A DNA stretch of 64,000 bases from Kumtagia sp963839725 (lineage in GTDB: Bacteria; Pseudomonadota; Alphaproteobacteria; Rhizobiales; Rhizobiaceae), in the NCBI GenBank assembly GCA_963839725.1, contig CAWIWT010000033.1, forward strand, positions 146,799 to 210,798. Direction: 5' to 3'. The position numbers and the translations under genes were made by a program. Shown in pieces: positions 1 to 8,887 of this stretch. Positions within the stretch are counted from its first letter, which is position 1, and each line of letters opens with the position of its first letter. A model generated the notes under the pieces. It saw only the letters and a program-made list of their open reading frames with translations. It ran no database searches and was not told the origin of the DNA.

Positions 1-924
1 GTCCTGAATGGCGAAGATGTCCGTGAGGTCGCGGTCATAGCGATCGGCCCAGAGATGGCCGCCGTCCTTCCCGTCGATGAGCTGCCCGGTGATGCGGACG
101 CGCTGGCCGGCCTTTCGCACGCTGCCCTCCAGCAGGAATTTCACCCCCAGTTCCGCAGCTGCCTGCTGCAGCTTCACCGCTTTGTTCTTGTAGGTGAACA
201 CGTTGTTGCGGCCGACCACGAACAGGCCGGAGATTTTGGAGAGGTCGGTGATGATGTCCTCGGTAATGCCGTCGGAAAAATACTCCTGCTCGGGGTCGCC
301 ACTCATGTTGGTGAACGGCAGCACCGCGATCGAAGGTTTTTCCCGGCGAGCCGGCTCCGCCTTGACCTGCGCCGCCGCCGCTACCGGTGGTGTGGGCGGC
401 CGCGCGGCTGTAAAGAGGTCGACGTTATAGACGCGGACCGGTCGGTCAATGTTCTTCAGCATCTGCTCGCCGGTGTCCTCAAATGCGACATCGAGCTTGT
501 TGCCGATATGATCTCGGACAGTACCGGATACGGCGACGCCACCCGGCCTGGCAATGCTCTCGATGCGCGCCGCGACGTTGACGCCGTCGCCGTAGATGTC
601 GTTGTCCTCGAAGATGATGTCGCCGAGATTAACGCCGATGCGAAATTCGATTCGGCGGTCTTCGGGCACGTCGGCGTTGCGCTCGCGCATCTTGCGCTGG
701 ATCTCGGTGGCACAGGCAACGGCGTTCACAACGCTCGGGAACTCGACAAGCATGCCGTCGCCGGTGACCTTGACGATGCGTCCCTGGTGCTCGGCGATTT
801 TGGCGTCGGCCATCTCGCGCCGATGCGTCTTCAGAGCCGACAGCGTACCCGCCTCATCCATTCCCATGAGGCGGCTGTAGCCAACCACGTCGGCGGCCAA
901 TATTGCTGTCAGGCGGCGTTCCAT
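1..924 (-). CDS. Class III adenylate/guanylate cyclase with TolB-like domain (C-terminus cut by window edge)
   Basis: The visible 308 residues start at an ATG (922-924) with the sequence MERRLTAILAADVVGYSRLM, the usual opening of rhizobial class III nucleotide cyclases. Both metal-binding aspartates are visible (ADVVGYS and VTGDGM), so cyclase activity is plausible. After an Ala/Pro-rich linker a TolB/FlgO-like segment begins (IAVLPFTNMSGD, then YFSDGITEDIITDLSKI). The gene continues past the left edge, where family members usually carry TPR repeats. It shares the TolB-like part with the regulator at 2097-3635 and the cyclase fold with 3857-5185, so three related signalling genes cluster here. 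The signal sensed is unknown. Confidence 0.85.
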   Translation of the reverse strand, partial: MERRLTAILAADVVGYSRLMGMDEAGTLSALKTHRREMADAKIAEHQGRIVKVTGDGMLVEFPSVVNAVACATEIQRKMRERNADVPEDRRIEFRIGVNLGDIIFEDNDIYGDGVNVAARIESIARPGGVAVSGTVRDHIGNKLDVAFEDTGEQMLKNIDRPVRVYNVDLFTAARPPTPPVAAAAQVKAEPARREKPSIAVLPFTNMSGDPEQEYFSDGITEDIITDLSKISGLFVVGRNNVFTYKNKAVKLQQAAAELGVKFLLEGSVRKAGQRVRITGQLIDGKDGGHLWADRYDRDLTDIFAIQD

Positions 925-1396
925 GCTCGGTTGGCCTGCTTGTTTCGGAGTATACCTTAGCAGTTCCCCCCGCGTCACAAGCGGTATTTCGTCGACCACA
1001 CGAAGAATACCGGCTTTCGCACAGGGGCAAGCAGACAAAGCATGGCTCGAATGTCCGCTTTTGGGAAAGGGCAGCATCGGCCTGAGTGACTAAATGAGGC
1101 GCAAACCGGTCGTTGGGCAGGCATTTTTGGATGCCGGTTCCTCGCGCTCAGGCGCTCGCTGCTTCCAACTTTCGCAGCCGACCCATCGAAAGCCTAGCAC
1201 ACAGCTTTGGAGAATTAGGCGCAGAGAGAACGCCTTGAGGCGTGCGGGACGCGATTTGGAGCACACAGGTGTGGTCGCGGAACCGCGCAATTCCTGCGGT
1301 TTAAGCCCGTGCCATCGTCGAACGGAGAATTTTGTGCCAAATCGGACTGGTAGAGGGAAGGGCGCTGGAAACTAACCTTCGCCAATCAGTCTCAGG
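925..1396. other. Intergenic stretch with no supported gene
   Basis: Short open frames exist on both strands but none has a convincing ribosome binding site or a recognisable domain. The stretch contains a fragment of the kind common between genes of mesorhizobia (aatgtccgcttttgggaaag near 1049). It probably holds the promoter of the leftward cyclase gene, but I could not assign -35/-10 boxes. Confidence 0.4.
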
Positions 1397-1744
1397 CTAC
1401 GGTCGCGTCACCACGAAGTCATACCGACCAAATTTGGCTTCGCCAGTCGTCGAAACATCCAGCAACAGCTCTTGGTTGAAAATTCGATCGCGAGCATTGT
1501 CCGGCTCGCCAGGGAAATAGAGCTGCGTGGTGAGAACACGGGCTCCTGGCGCTTGGACCTTAATATGAAAATGTCGGGTGCGGCCCGGATATAGCCCCGG
1601 CACGATCGTGTCGAACCACCACCGGCCTTCAGCGTCTGTGAATTGGTGTCCGCGGAGTTTGTAACCGCTGTTGTCGTAGTTTCCAGTTTCGTCAGGCGGC
1701 GGAGTGATTATTCTCAATAGCGGTGAAGTAAGCTCTCCGTTCAT
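1397..1744 (-). CDS. Intradiol ring-cleavage dioxygenase, C-terminal part only (probable remnant)
   Basis: The 115 residues match the catalytic half of intradiol dioxygenases (catechol/protocatechuate/hydroxyquinol type): GNYDNSGYKLRGHQFTDAEG, then WFDTIVPGLYPGRTRHFHIKV and TTQLYFPGEP. The Y-G-R-T-x-H-x-H pattern supplies the Fe(III)-binding Tyr and the two His. Family members are usually near 200 residues or more, and the N-terminal part with the TEGPF-type motif is absent, so this is short for a working enzyme. An in-frame TGA lies four codons upstream of the chosen ATG, so the open frame cannot extend further. Either it is a truncated relic or an unusually small family member. Confidence 0.6.
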   Translation of the reverse strand: MNGELTSPLLRIITPPPDETGNYDNSGYKLRGHQFTDAEGRWWFDTIVPGLYPGRTRHFHIKVQAPGARVLTTQLYFPGEPDNARDRIFNQELLLDVSTTGEAKFGRYDFVVTRP

Positions 1745-1756
1745 TTGTATGGCGCC

Positions 1757-1945
1757 TCAGCGCTCCCAGTCCTTCGGGTCGCGCGATATCTGGCCGTGGC
1801 GGAAGTCTTCGCGGATGGTGTAGACGACCTCGTCAGCGATCTTGTGTGCGACACCCACGACAATGGCGATCATTCGCGCTGCGAGCGGCTGGCGTCCTGC
1901 TTTCGCCACTGCGAGTGTGTCGACCCCAACCAGTTGAACGGACAT
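1757..1945 (-). CDS. Small protein of unknown function (62 aa)
   Basis: I do not recognise this protein. The start is supported by a strong ribosome binding site (GAGGAG six bases before ATG on the minus strand). The sequence is MSVQLVGVDTLAVAKAGRQP at the start, with a hydrophobic Ala/Val/Ile stretch in the middle and a charged C-terminus ending RDPKDWER. It ends 12 bases before the start of the dioxygenase fragment and in the same frame, so it could be either an independent small gene or the foreign 5' piece joined to the truncated dioxygenase by a deletion. Confidence 0.45.
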   Translation of the reverse strand: MSVQLVGVDTLAVAKAGRQPLAARMIAIVVGVAHKIADEVVYTIREDFRHGQISRDPKDWER

Positions 1946-2096
1946 TTGCTTCTCCTCGCTTTTGCCCCTTGAGCGTTGACTCGGAGATTGGGCCCGTGTC
2001 CTTTGCAGGTCGTGGTCTTGGGTCTGAAATGTTCCAAAATGATCCTAAGCAATCCAAACGAGGGCTGGGCGGCTGTCACGAAGCTATCCGGCCGGC

Positions 2097-3635
2097 CTAG
2101 CGAACCTCGTTCTCAGGCATCCCAGCCAATCGCAACCCTTCGATCACCACCTCGACCTGCCGCTGGTCGCGCATCATCTGATGGCCGCGGCGGATGTTCG
2201 CGAAGTTGGTCTCGGGCGACACCTTGCGCAGGGCTTCGGTCCAGCGGGCAGCTTCCTCGAGCCGCCCGAGGAACGCGTTGGCGGCGACCAGCATGGAATG
2301 GGTGATCGCGTTACTTGGCGACGCTGCATAGGCTCGGCTCGCCCAGTCAAGCGCCTCCTCGAAGCGGCCCTGAAGGATGCGGATATGGGCCAATCGCGTC
2401 AGCGTCCAGTGGCTGACATAGTCGTTGGGATTGAGCCGCACCGCCCGGAGGAAATATCCCTCGGCCTCTTCGACCTCGCTAGCCCACAGCGCCCCCACTC
2501 CGGCATAGCCAAGAACGTGTACGCTGTTTGGATTCTCGGCGGTCGCCTGGCGGATCGCGGCCATCCCGGATTCATACTCACCCCCGAGCATGATGACCGA
2601 TATTCCGCCGGTTACCCGGACGTTGGCGTCGCTGCCGGCGACGGCAAGCGCAACGCGGGCATACTCGAGACCCTTGCGCCGCGTTTCCTCGGTCGCGCCC
2701 GGCATTTGGCGGTCGTAGAGCGAGGTGTACGCGATTGTCGCAATGGCGATCGCGGGCGCGAAGTTGGAGTCGAGTCCCAGCGAGCGCTCGATCAGCTCGA
2801 TGGCGCGCAGTGTGGCGCCGGGTTCCGTCACCAGGACCAGCGCCATGGCCTCGAGGTAAAGGTCGTAGGCATTGAGACTGGTCGGCGGCTTCAAACGGGT
2901 GCGTTCGATCTCGGCTCGCTTGACCATCGGCTCGACGATCGAGACAACGCTCTCGGTGATGCGATCCTGCATATCGAAGACATCTTCGAGGGCGCCATCG
3001 TAGTTCTGCGCCCAAAGGTGCGCCGCGGTCACCGCGTCGACCAGTTGGGCCGTGACCCGCAGCCTGCTGCCGGACCGCCGTATGCTGCCTTCGAGCACGT
3101 AGCGGATGCCAAGTTCGCGGCCGATCTCCCGAACGTCCACCGCCCGTCCCTTGTAGACGAACGACGAGTTGCGCGAAATCACGGCGAAGGTCTTGAACCG
3201 GCTGAGCGCGGTAATGAGGTCGTCGACGATGCCGTCGGCAAAATAGTCCTGAGCGGCGTCGCCGCTGAGGTTGTGGAACGGCAGCACGGCCAGAGACGGG
3301 AGCGGCGAGGCCGCTTCCCGCGGCGCTTCGGCATCCTCGGTCCAGAGCCGATAGCCCATCCGCGCGACGGTAATGATCCAATCGCTGTTGTCGGCGCGCT
3401 GCCCAAGCGCCTTGCGCAGCGCCGCCACCTGCACCGTGAGGTTGCCCTCCTCGACGCTCGTTCCGGGCCAGACGCTTTCCATTAGGTCGGCCTTGGAAAC
3501 GACAGAGCCCTCGGCGTCGAGCAACGCCATCAGGAGCGCGGAGCTTCGCGCTCCGAGCGCAACGTGCTTTCCTTCCCGCGTCAGCGCTCCCTTGCCGCGG
3601 TTGAAGGCGAACGGGCCGAATGTCACGGAGTCCAT
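2097..3635 (-). CDS. CadC-like winged-helix regulator with TolB-like and TPR domains
   Basis: A 512-residue protein. Residues about 1-95 form an OmpR/PhoB-type winged helix (VVSKADLMESVWPGTSVEEG, LTVQVAALRKALG), which would bind DNA. Residues about 110-225 are a TolB/FlgO-like domain (LAVLPFHNLSGD, YVLEGSIRRSGSRLRVTAQL). The rest is helical and TPR-like, ending at AGMPENEVR. No transmembrane helix is evident between the domains, unlike classical CadC. This domain set is common in rhizobia, often beside class III cyclases, as here. The target genes are unknown. The start at 3635 places the winged helix at the N-terminus as expected. Confidence 0.85.
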   Translation of the reverse strand: MDSVTFGPFAFNRGKGALTREGKHVALGARSSALLMALLDAEGSVVSKADLMESVWPGTSVEEGNLTVQVAALRKALGQRADNSDWIITVARMGYRLWTEDAEAPREAASPLPSLAVLPFHNLSGDAAQDYFADGIVDDLITALSRFKTFAVISRNSSFVYKGRAVDVREIGRELGIRYVLEGSIRRSGSRLRVTAQLVDAVTAAHLWAQNYDGALEDVFDMQDRITESVVSIVEPMVKRAEIERTRLKPPTSLNAYDLYLEAMALVLVTEPGATLRAIELIERSLGLDSNFAPAIAIATIAYTSLYDRQMPGATEETRRKGLEYARVALAVAGSDANVRVTGGISVIMLGGEYESGMAAIRQATAENPNSVHVLGYAGVGALWASEVEEAEGYFLRAVRLNPNDYVSHWTLTRLAHIRILQGRFEEALDWASRAYAASPSNAITHSMLVAANAFLGRLEEAARWTEALRKVSPETNFANIRRGHQMMRDQRQVEVVIEGLRLAGMPENEVR

Positions 3636-3856
3636 CGGGAAACGATAGCACAGACGGCGCCGTGAGAAGCACCGTGATTCCCTCCTGCTGGAGGCCCGAA
3701 CGTCCGCTTGGGCTCAAAGCCGACTTTCACAGTGGTCTTTTCTGACCCAATTGAGACATTCCTGGTCCCGCCACAAAGGTCGGTTCCAGGTGGGATTGTT
3801 GTCGTTCTCATCGGCACTCGAGCGAGTTGGTTGCGCAAACGAAGTGGAGGCTAGTT

Positions 3857-5185
3857 TCAGCTCGCCAATGCGTAGAGCTCCCAGCTTTCGGGAATACCTT
3901 TCATCTCCCGGTGTCCGACAGATATGAAGTTCAGACCGGAGCCGACGGCCAAGTCCTTCACGGTTCTCGAGGCAAGGATCGAGCCTGGGATCGATTCGGC
4001 CATGATCCGCGCCGCCAGGTGAACTGCTAAACCGCTCAAATCGTCGTCCCGGCGCTCGCACTCTCCGGTGTGGATGCCTGTCCGCAACTCCAGTCCAAGA
4101 GCTTTCGCGTCTCGCGCCATCTCCTGGGCACATTCCAGGGCGGAGGTCGGCCCGGTAAATGCGAGCATATATCCATCACCGGTGTGTTTGATTGTTTGTC
4201 CGCCAAAGGCTGCAACACGTCGGCTTACATTAACCTCAAGATGCTCAAGGACCGTTCGCCATCGGTCATCCCCCATGGCACTGAGTGCTTTGGTTGAACC
4301 GACAATGTCTGTCATCAGCACGGTCATCAGCGTCCGTCCGGCCTTTGCGGTCGTTCGTGTGCCAGTGAGAAATTCTTCGATTTCGCCGATCAGCCGGTCC
4401 TGATCGCCGTACTGGGGGATGTGGTCGTGGCCCGGCAAAAGGTGAAATTCAGCGTGGGGAATCCGGGCGGCCAGATAGCGTCCTTCATCGATTGGGTGCC
4501 AACGATCGCCCTCACGGTGCAGGACAAGGGTCGATACCTGAATGGCGGGAAGGATCTCACGAATGTCGATCTCGCAATTTAGCCGAGTGATCAATTCGGC
4601 GGTGTGCGGGCTTGCCGCATATCGGAGATAGGCTGCAAACCAGTTCTGTGCTGCGGGGTCACCGGCGACACTCGGCGCACCGTCGGAAAGATCAAAGGGC
4701 CGGCCCCAGTTGTCCAGAAGCGATTTCACGCGCAGCTCGATTTCTTGCCGCGTTCGTCCCCAGGGATAGTCGGGAGCCCATGCCCCGCGGGCAAAACAGC
4801 CGTAGAGAACCAGTGCGCTCACCCGTTCGGGATAGGTAGCAGCAAAGAGCGAGGCCATATTACCTCCCTCTGACACCCCGAAGAGCGCGGCTTGCTCAGA
4901 ACCTACGGCGTCGAGGACGGCTTTGATGTCCTCGGTCCTCTGCTCGAGCGTTGGGAAGCCGACAACCCGGTCGGACATCCCTGTGCCGCGCTTGTCGAAG
5001 AAGATCAAACGGGAGAAGCGGCCAAGTTTGCTCAGAAATCGAGCGTATTCGGGGCTTTCCCAGGCGTATTCGATGTTGCTGAGCCAGCCTTGAGCATAGA
5101 GCAGATCAATTGGGCCATCACCGACGATCTGATAGGCAATGGAAATGTCGCCGCATCGGGCATAGCGCGTCTCGGGTCTCTGCAT
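3857..5185 (-). CDS. Alpha/beta-hydrolase fused to a class III nucleotide cyclase domain
   Basis: A 442-residue fusion. The first ~260 residues are an alpha/beta hydrolase: IFFDKRGTGMSD before the active site, nucleophile elbow GVSEGG (Ser about 105) and a late GHDHIPQ segment for the catalytic His. The C-terminal ~165 residues are a cyclase domain with both metal aspartates (TDIVGST and HTGDGYM). I chose the internal ATG at 5185 because the recognisable hydrolase begins there (QRPETRYARCGDISIAYQI); the 26 residues upstream do not fit the family. The hydrolase part may act as a ligand-binding or esterase sensor controlling cyclic nucleotide synthesis; substrate and product are not deducible. 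Confidence 0.85.
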   Translation of the reverse strand: MQRPETRYARCGDISIAYQIVGDGPIDLLYAQGWLSNIEYAWESPEYARFLSKLGRFSRLIFFDKRGTGMSDRVVGFPTLEQRTEDIKAVLDAVGSEQAALFGVSEGGNMASLFAATYPERVSALVLYGCFARGAWAPDYPWGRTRQEIELRVKSLLDNWGRPFDLSDGAPSVAGDPAAQNWFAAYLRYAASPHTAELITRLNCEIDIREILPAIQVSTLVLHREGDRWHPIDEGRYLAARIPHAEFHLLPGHDHIPQYGDQDRLIGEIEEFLTGTRTTAKAGRTLMTVLMTDIVGSTKALSAMGDDRWRTVLEHLEVNVSRRVAAFGGQTIKHTGDGYMLAFTGPTSALECAQEMARDAKALGLELRTGIHTGECERRDDDLSGLAVHLAARIMAESIPGSILASRTVKDLAVGSGLNFISVGHREMKGIPESWELYALAS

Positions 5186-5364
5186 GGCCGCCTGACAAAT
5201 CGGTTGGTGGCTACGAAACGGTTGCCACATACGCAGGTACCCATAGCAAAGGTACTGAACCAAAGCGACAAATGGAATGGTGCTTTTGCCGGAAGACAGG
5301 TCCGAAGGAAGGGCAGAGAATGCCGCATTGAGCCGTCCGTCGAGGGTTGGCCGACGTCAACTCC

Positions 5365-5467
5365 TGGCGCAACCACGACCTCCAGCGGGATCGCCGGCAA
5401 GGTCTGCTTTCAGGAAGCTGCGAAGCAGACATCACCAGCTGCCATGCTGGAGGTCGTAGTTGCGCCA
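5365..5467. repeat. Nested inverted repeat (long hairpin)
   Basis: Arms 5365-5386 and 5446-5467 are 22 bases long and complementary with one mismatch (TGGCGCAACYACGACCTCCAGC). Inside them lies a second perfect 8-base pair of arms (GTCTGCTT at 5402-5409, AAGCAGAC at 5423-5430). The hairpin lies in the gap between the molybdoenzyme gene and the hydrolase-cyclase gene, both leftward. It has no poly-T tail, so a simple intrinsic terminator is not the obvious reading; a small non-autonomous repeat or a structured RNA is possible. Confidence 0.6.
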
Positions 5468-5620
5468 ACTTGCGACCGCGCGACGGGTATGAATGCCAAG
5501 AGAGGACAGCAATCCCACAAGCCAACTCACGGAGACGTTGCCCGAGTTGTTGACGCTTTGCGCAGGCAGGGAATTTGGCGCCGCATGCCCGCGCCAAGTT
5601 TTCCGCCTGCCCGCCAAATC

Positions 5621-6787
5621 TCAAGCGATGCGTATGCGGCGGGTCACCTGGCCATTGCTTTCCCAGTATGTGTGTTTTTTGGCGATCAGGGGATCGTCCA
5701 TTGCGGGTTGGACCTGCCCCGATGCAGTGATCGCTCGGGATGTGACGCTATGCTCGCCGGGTGCCGGGTTTTGCCAATCCAGATACCAGATTATCCACGC
5801 GAATTCAGCTTCTTCACCATGGTCGATCGTCGCCTCGAGCCATGGGCCATCATCAATCTTCGCTTCGACCTTGGCGATGGGAGCACCCCAGGCCGCACCG
5901 CTGATCCGGTATCCGGCATCGCTGCGCGTCACTCTGGCAGGCGCGGACTTCAGCAACGCACGGCCGACCGAGGTCTCGGCCCACACCGTCTCGCCATCGT
6001 GTTCTTCCTCGCGGATGGTAACGTAGTCTCGCCCCATCAGCAGACTCATGAAGCGCGTGTTGCGTATCTCAATGCGCTTGAGCCATTTGACGTTGGCGAT
6101 GCCGTACCAGCCGGGTGCGATGAGCCGCACCGGGAAACCGTTGGGTTCCGGCAGGGCGGCCCCGTTCATCTCGTAGCAGAGGATGTTGTTGGGGCTCATC
6201 GCATCGGTGAGCGACATGCTGCGGGCGAAGTTCTGATGCATCTTGACATCGCGAACGTCGTCCTTGAGAGCGATGTCACCAACATCAGTGCCCCAAAAAA
6301 CAACTTCGATGCCGTTTTCTTTCACGCCTGCCTCTTCAAGAATGGCAGCGAGCGGCGTGCCAGCCCAGCGGGCGTTTCCGATGCCGCCGGTAAAAAATGG
6401 AAAACCGTGATTGCCCGAACATTCAAGTGTGAAAATCACCTCCTGGCGTGGCCGCGCCTTGAGATCGGCGAGCGACAGGCTCAGGGGCTTCTTCACTAAC
6501 CCATCGATTTCCAGCTTCCAGGCATTCGCGTCAATGGTTGGCCGATCAAAATGCGCGATGCTGAAGAACTTGTCATTGGGTGTCACCCATGAATCCAAAT
6601 CCTCCCAGACAAGTTGGCTCTGGATGACCGCCGGAACGGGATTGGGCGACGGTTGATCAAGCCACGGGATCACGGTCTCACCTGCCCGGCTTGGAAAGGC
6701 GTGGGCAAACCGTGAATGGAAGAACGCTAGCGCGCCGAGGGCGGCGCTGCCTTGAAGGATAAATTCGCGGCGTGGAAGGTGATGCAT
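5621..6787 (-). CDS. Tat-exported sulfite-oxidase-type molybdopterin oxidoreductase
   Basis: A 388-residue periplasmic protein. The N-terminus is a Tat signal (RREFILQGSAALGALAFF), ending near AHAFPS. The molybdopterin domain shows the conserved cysteine ligand in FTLECSGNHG, then GTPLAAILEEAG, FPVRLIAPGWYG and the C-terminal dimerisation domain (GAAWGAPIAKVEAKIDDGPW). Known relatives oxidise sulfite with a separate cytochrome c; no cytochrome gene is adjacent, so SorA/SoxC-like activity is an inference. The start at 6787 has an excellent ribosome binding site (GGAGGAG, seven bases upstream), and further N-terminal codons are not needed. The upstream region is related to that of the binding-protein gene at 10730-11740 and has been split by an IS256 insertion. 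Confidence 0.85.
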   Translation of the reverse strand: MHHLPRREFILQGSAALGALAFFHSRFAHAFPSRAGETVIPWLDQPSPNPVPAVIQSQLVWEDLDSWVTPNDKFFSIAHFDRPTIDANAWKLEIDGLVKKPLSLSLADLKARPRQEVIFTLECSGNHGFPFFTGGIGNARWAGTPLAAILEEAGVKENGIEVVFWGTDVGDIALKDDVRDVKMHQNFARSMSLTDAMSPNNILCYEMNGAALPEPNGFPVRLIAPGWYGIANVKWLKRIEIRNTRFMSLLMGRDYVTIREEEHDGETVWAETSVGRALLKSAPARVTRSDAGYRISGAAWGAPIAKVEAKIDDGPWLEATIDHGEEAEFAWIIWYLDWQNPAPGEHSVTSRAITASGQVQPAMDDPLIAKKHTYWESNGQVTRRIRIA

Positions 6788-6998
6788 GTGATTTCTCCTC
6801 CGGCGAAAAAAACGATTGCGGGCGGAATCGAGCAAGGCGATTGCGGCAGAGATAGGCAATCTGGTGAGCGCGCCGAACAAAGCGAACTAGGAGCGCCGCG
6901 TCTTAGGGCGGGAGTTTTCCGCTCTCAGTCGTTAGCCCGTGAGGTCCCAGCCAGCGATCAGAAACCATACGCCTTATCAGCGTCCCTAGCGAGCAAAG
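6788..6998 (-). repeat. Paralogous upstream region, copy 1, gene-proximal part (interrupted by IS)
   Basis: This sequence in front of the molybdoenzyme gene resembles 11741-11960 in front of the binding-protein gene. The best stretch is CTCTCAGTCGYTRGCYCG followed by gaggt-cc-gccagcgat and atacgcc-tatc. Copy 1 continues after the IS256 element at 8348. The last 8 bases (6991-6998, GAGCAAAG) are the left target duplication of the IS. A shared promoter/leader from an old duplication is the simplest reading. Confidence 0.6.
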
Positions 6999-8339
6999 GG
7001 TAGTGGCTGAGAGTTCTGCAAATTCGCTGAGCGCGGTACATGGCAGGCTGGTGATGTTCAACGTCACCGATTCCCGCGAAGGAACGCCACCATGACCAAG
7101 ATTGAAGGTAAGAACGGCCAGCACTGCCGTCAAAGAGATTCTGCTTTCGAACCCGGACGGGCTTCGCGATGTGATCCGTGCGGTGATGCAGGAGGTTCTG
7201 GAAGCCGAGATGGACGAGGCGCTTGGGGCTCCGAAAGGCGAGCGCACGCCGGAGCGGCTCGGCTATCGCTCGGGCTATTACGGCCGCACGCTTGGTGACC
7301 CGGGTCGGCAAGCTCGAACTGCGGGTTCCGCAGGACCGGGCCGGCCGCTTCTCGACCGAACTGTTCGAGCGCTACCAGCGCTCGGAGCGGGCACTTGGTG
7401 GCGACGCTGGCGGAGATGTATGTGCAGGGCGTGTCGACCCGCAAGGTCAAGGCGATCACCGAAGAGCTGTGCGGCCACGCCTTCTCGGCCTCGTCGATCT
7501 CGGCGATCAACAAGCGGCTGGACGAGAGCCTGAAGGCCTTTGCCGAACGCCCGCTTCAGGAGCCCTTTGCCTACCTCATCCTCGACGCCCGCTACGAGAA
7601 GGTGCGCGAGGCCGGCATCGTCATGAGCCAGGCGGTGCTGATCGCGGTCGGCATCGACTGGGACGGCCGGCGCCAGATCCTGGCCGTCGAGATGGCCAAT
7701 CGCGAGAGCCGCTCGGCCTGGAGGGACTTCCTCGTCGGCCTGAAGGGGCGCGGCCTCAAGGGCGTCGAGTTGGTCGTGTCCGACGACCATGCCGGCCTGG
7801 TCGCCGCGATCGGCGAGGTGATCCCGGAAGCCGCGTGGCAGCGCTGCTACGTCCACTTCCTCAGGAACGCGCTCGATCACCTGCCGCGCAAGCACGGCGA
7901 CGACTGCCTGCAGGAACTGCGCTGGCTCTACGACCGGCGCGATCTCGCCGAGGCCAAGGCCGATCTCGCCGCATGGCTTGCCAAATGGTCGGCCCGCTAC
8001 CCGCGGCTGACGGCATGGGTCGAGGAGACCATCGAGCGCACGCTGACCTTCTTCCGGCTGCCGCGCCAGCACCACAAGCACCTGAAGTCGACCAACATGC
8101 TCGAACGCCTCAACGAGGAAATCAGCCGGCGCACCTATGTCGTGCGCATCTTTCCCAAACGCCGAAAGCTGCCTGCGCCTGGTCAGGGCGCTGGCCGTCG
8201 AGACCAACGAAAACTGGATGGAGGCCAACCGCTACATCAACATGGACGACCTGCGCGAGCACAAGAAGACTCGCTCTGCGCAAAGCCGCATGACCAGCAC
8301 TCATGGCCGCCCTATTTGCAGAACTTGACGCACACAACC
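6999..8339 (+). mobile_element. IS256-family insertion sequence, 1341 bp
   Basis: The ends are imperfect inverted repeats sharing GGTxGTG at the tip and an exact AGTTCTGCAAAT block inside (left 7012-7023, right complement 8315-8326). The element is flanked by a perfect 8-base direct repeat GAGCAAAG (6991-6998 and 8340-8347), the duplication size typical of IS256. Size and single transposase gene fit the family. The outside sequences on both flanks belong to one interrupted repeat copy, which independently supports these boundaries. Confidence 0.9.
7092..8293 (+). pseudogene. IS256-family (mutator-type) transposase with five +1 frameshifts
   Basis: Joining the frames gives a ~398-residue mutator-type transposase: GLRDVIRAVMQEVLEAEMDE, LVTRVGKLELRVPQDRAGRF, YLILDARYEKVRE (catalytic Asp), VVSDDHAGL (second Asp), LKSTNMLERLNEE (catalytic Glu region) and a C-terminus LALRKAA. 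Frame changes are needed near 7113, 7292, 7395, 8158 and 8269. Each is explained by one extra base (A, T, T, A, A), and subtracting five bases gives exactly 399 codons including the stop. The residues themselves look undamaged. As read, no active transposase can be made, unless the extra bases are assembly errors. Confidence 0.9.
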
Positions 8340-8460
8340 GAGCAAAGCGCCGACGGTCGGACGCAACCTCGCGGTCTCCGGAGGTCGGGCAGACTGCCTA
8401 TCTCCCTGGTTGTCAATGGCGGCTTCGAGTTAAATTGCGGCCCTTCCAGGTGATCGACAC
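8340..8460 (-). repeat. Paralogous upstream region, copy 1, distal part
   Basis: Begins with the right target duplication GAGCAAAG (8340-8347). The stretch ggaggtcgggcagactgcct through cacgaaggtccgcgttgggtc matches 12010-12108 (agaggtcgggcaaaccgtct through cacgaatgtccgcgtagggtc). It is the continuation of 6788-6998 beyond the IS256 element. Confidence 0.55.
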
Positions 8461-8887
8461 GAAGGTCCGCGTTGGGTCGAGGTCGTGTGAAAACTCGGCG
8501 CCGACGCGAATTTTGAGAATGTCGTTCCTGGTTTTACGCAAAATGAGAATGCGGATGCTGTTCGGAGGCTTCGCGCGATGTTTTCTGAGAACGAGATTCT
8601 ACTTTCTGGCCGAGATGGCGCGTTCTCGGTCAGAAGCCGACAAACGTCTGCTTTGCGCCGATAGAGTTAAAAAAGTCCGCGATCGGCGCCGTAGAGCTGC
8701 CGCGAATGAACAACTGTGTGAATTTGATCCCAACAGACGGCGGCGGGAAATGTCCTTCAAATTCAAGGCATGCTCTCCGGGGGGAACCAGACTTTTTCAA
8801 CACGATCCATCAGCGGACTTTCGGTGTGCTCGATCAAACTCCCGTTTCCAGCGCCAATATGGACATTTGGTCGTCGGGTCGGGGCCG
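8461..8887. other. Intergenic stretch with no supported gene
   Basis: No frame here shows a recognisable domain or a good ribosome binding site. Several runs resemble generic rhizobial intergenic debris. It lies downstream of the leftward haloperoxidase-like gene and should include its transcript end, but I see no strong terminator hairpin. Confidence 0.35.

Noticed and set aside
2181..3485. 434-codon open frame opposite the CadC-like regulator
   Set aside because: Shadow frame; the opposite strand has clear winged-helix and TolB-like domains.
7092..8293. Programmed frameshifting in the transposase
   Set aside because: IS256 transposases are single-frame proteins, and five separate +1 sites cannot be programmed.
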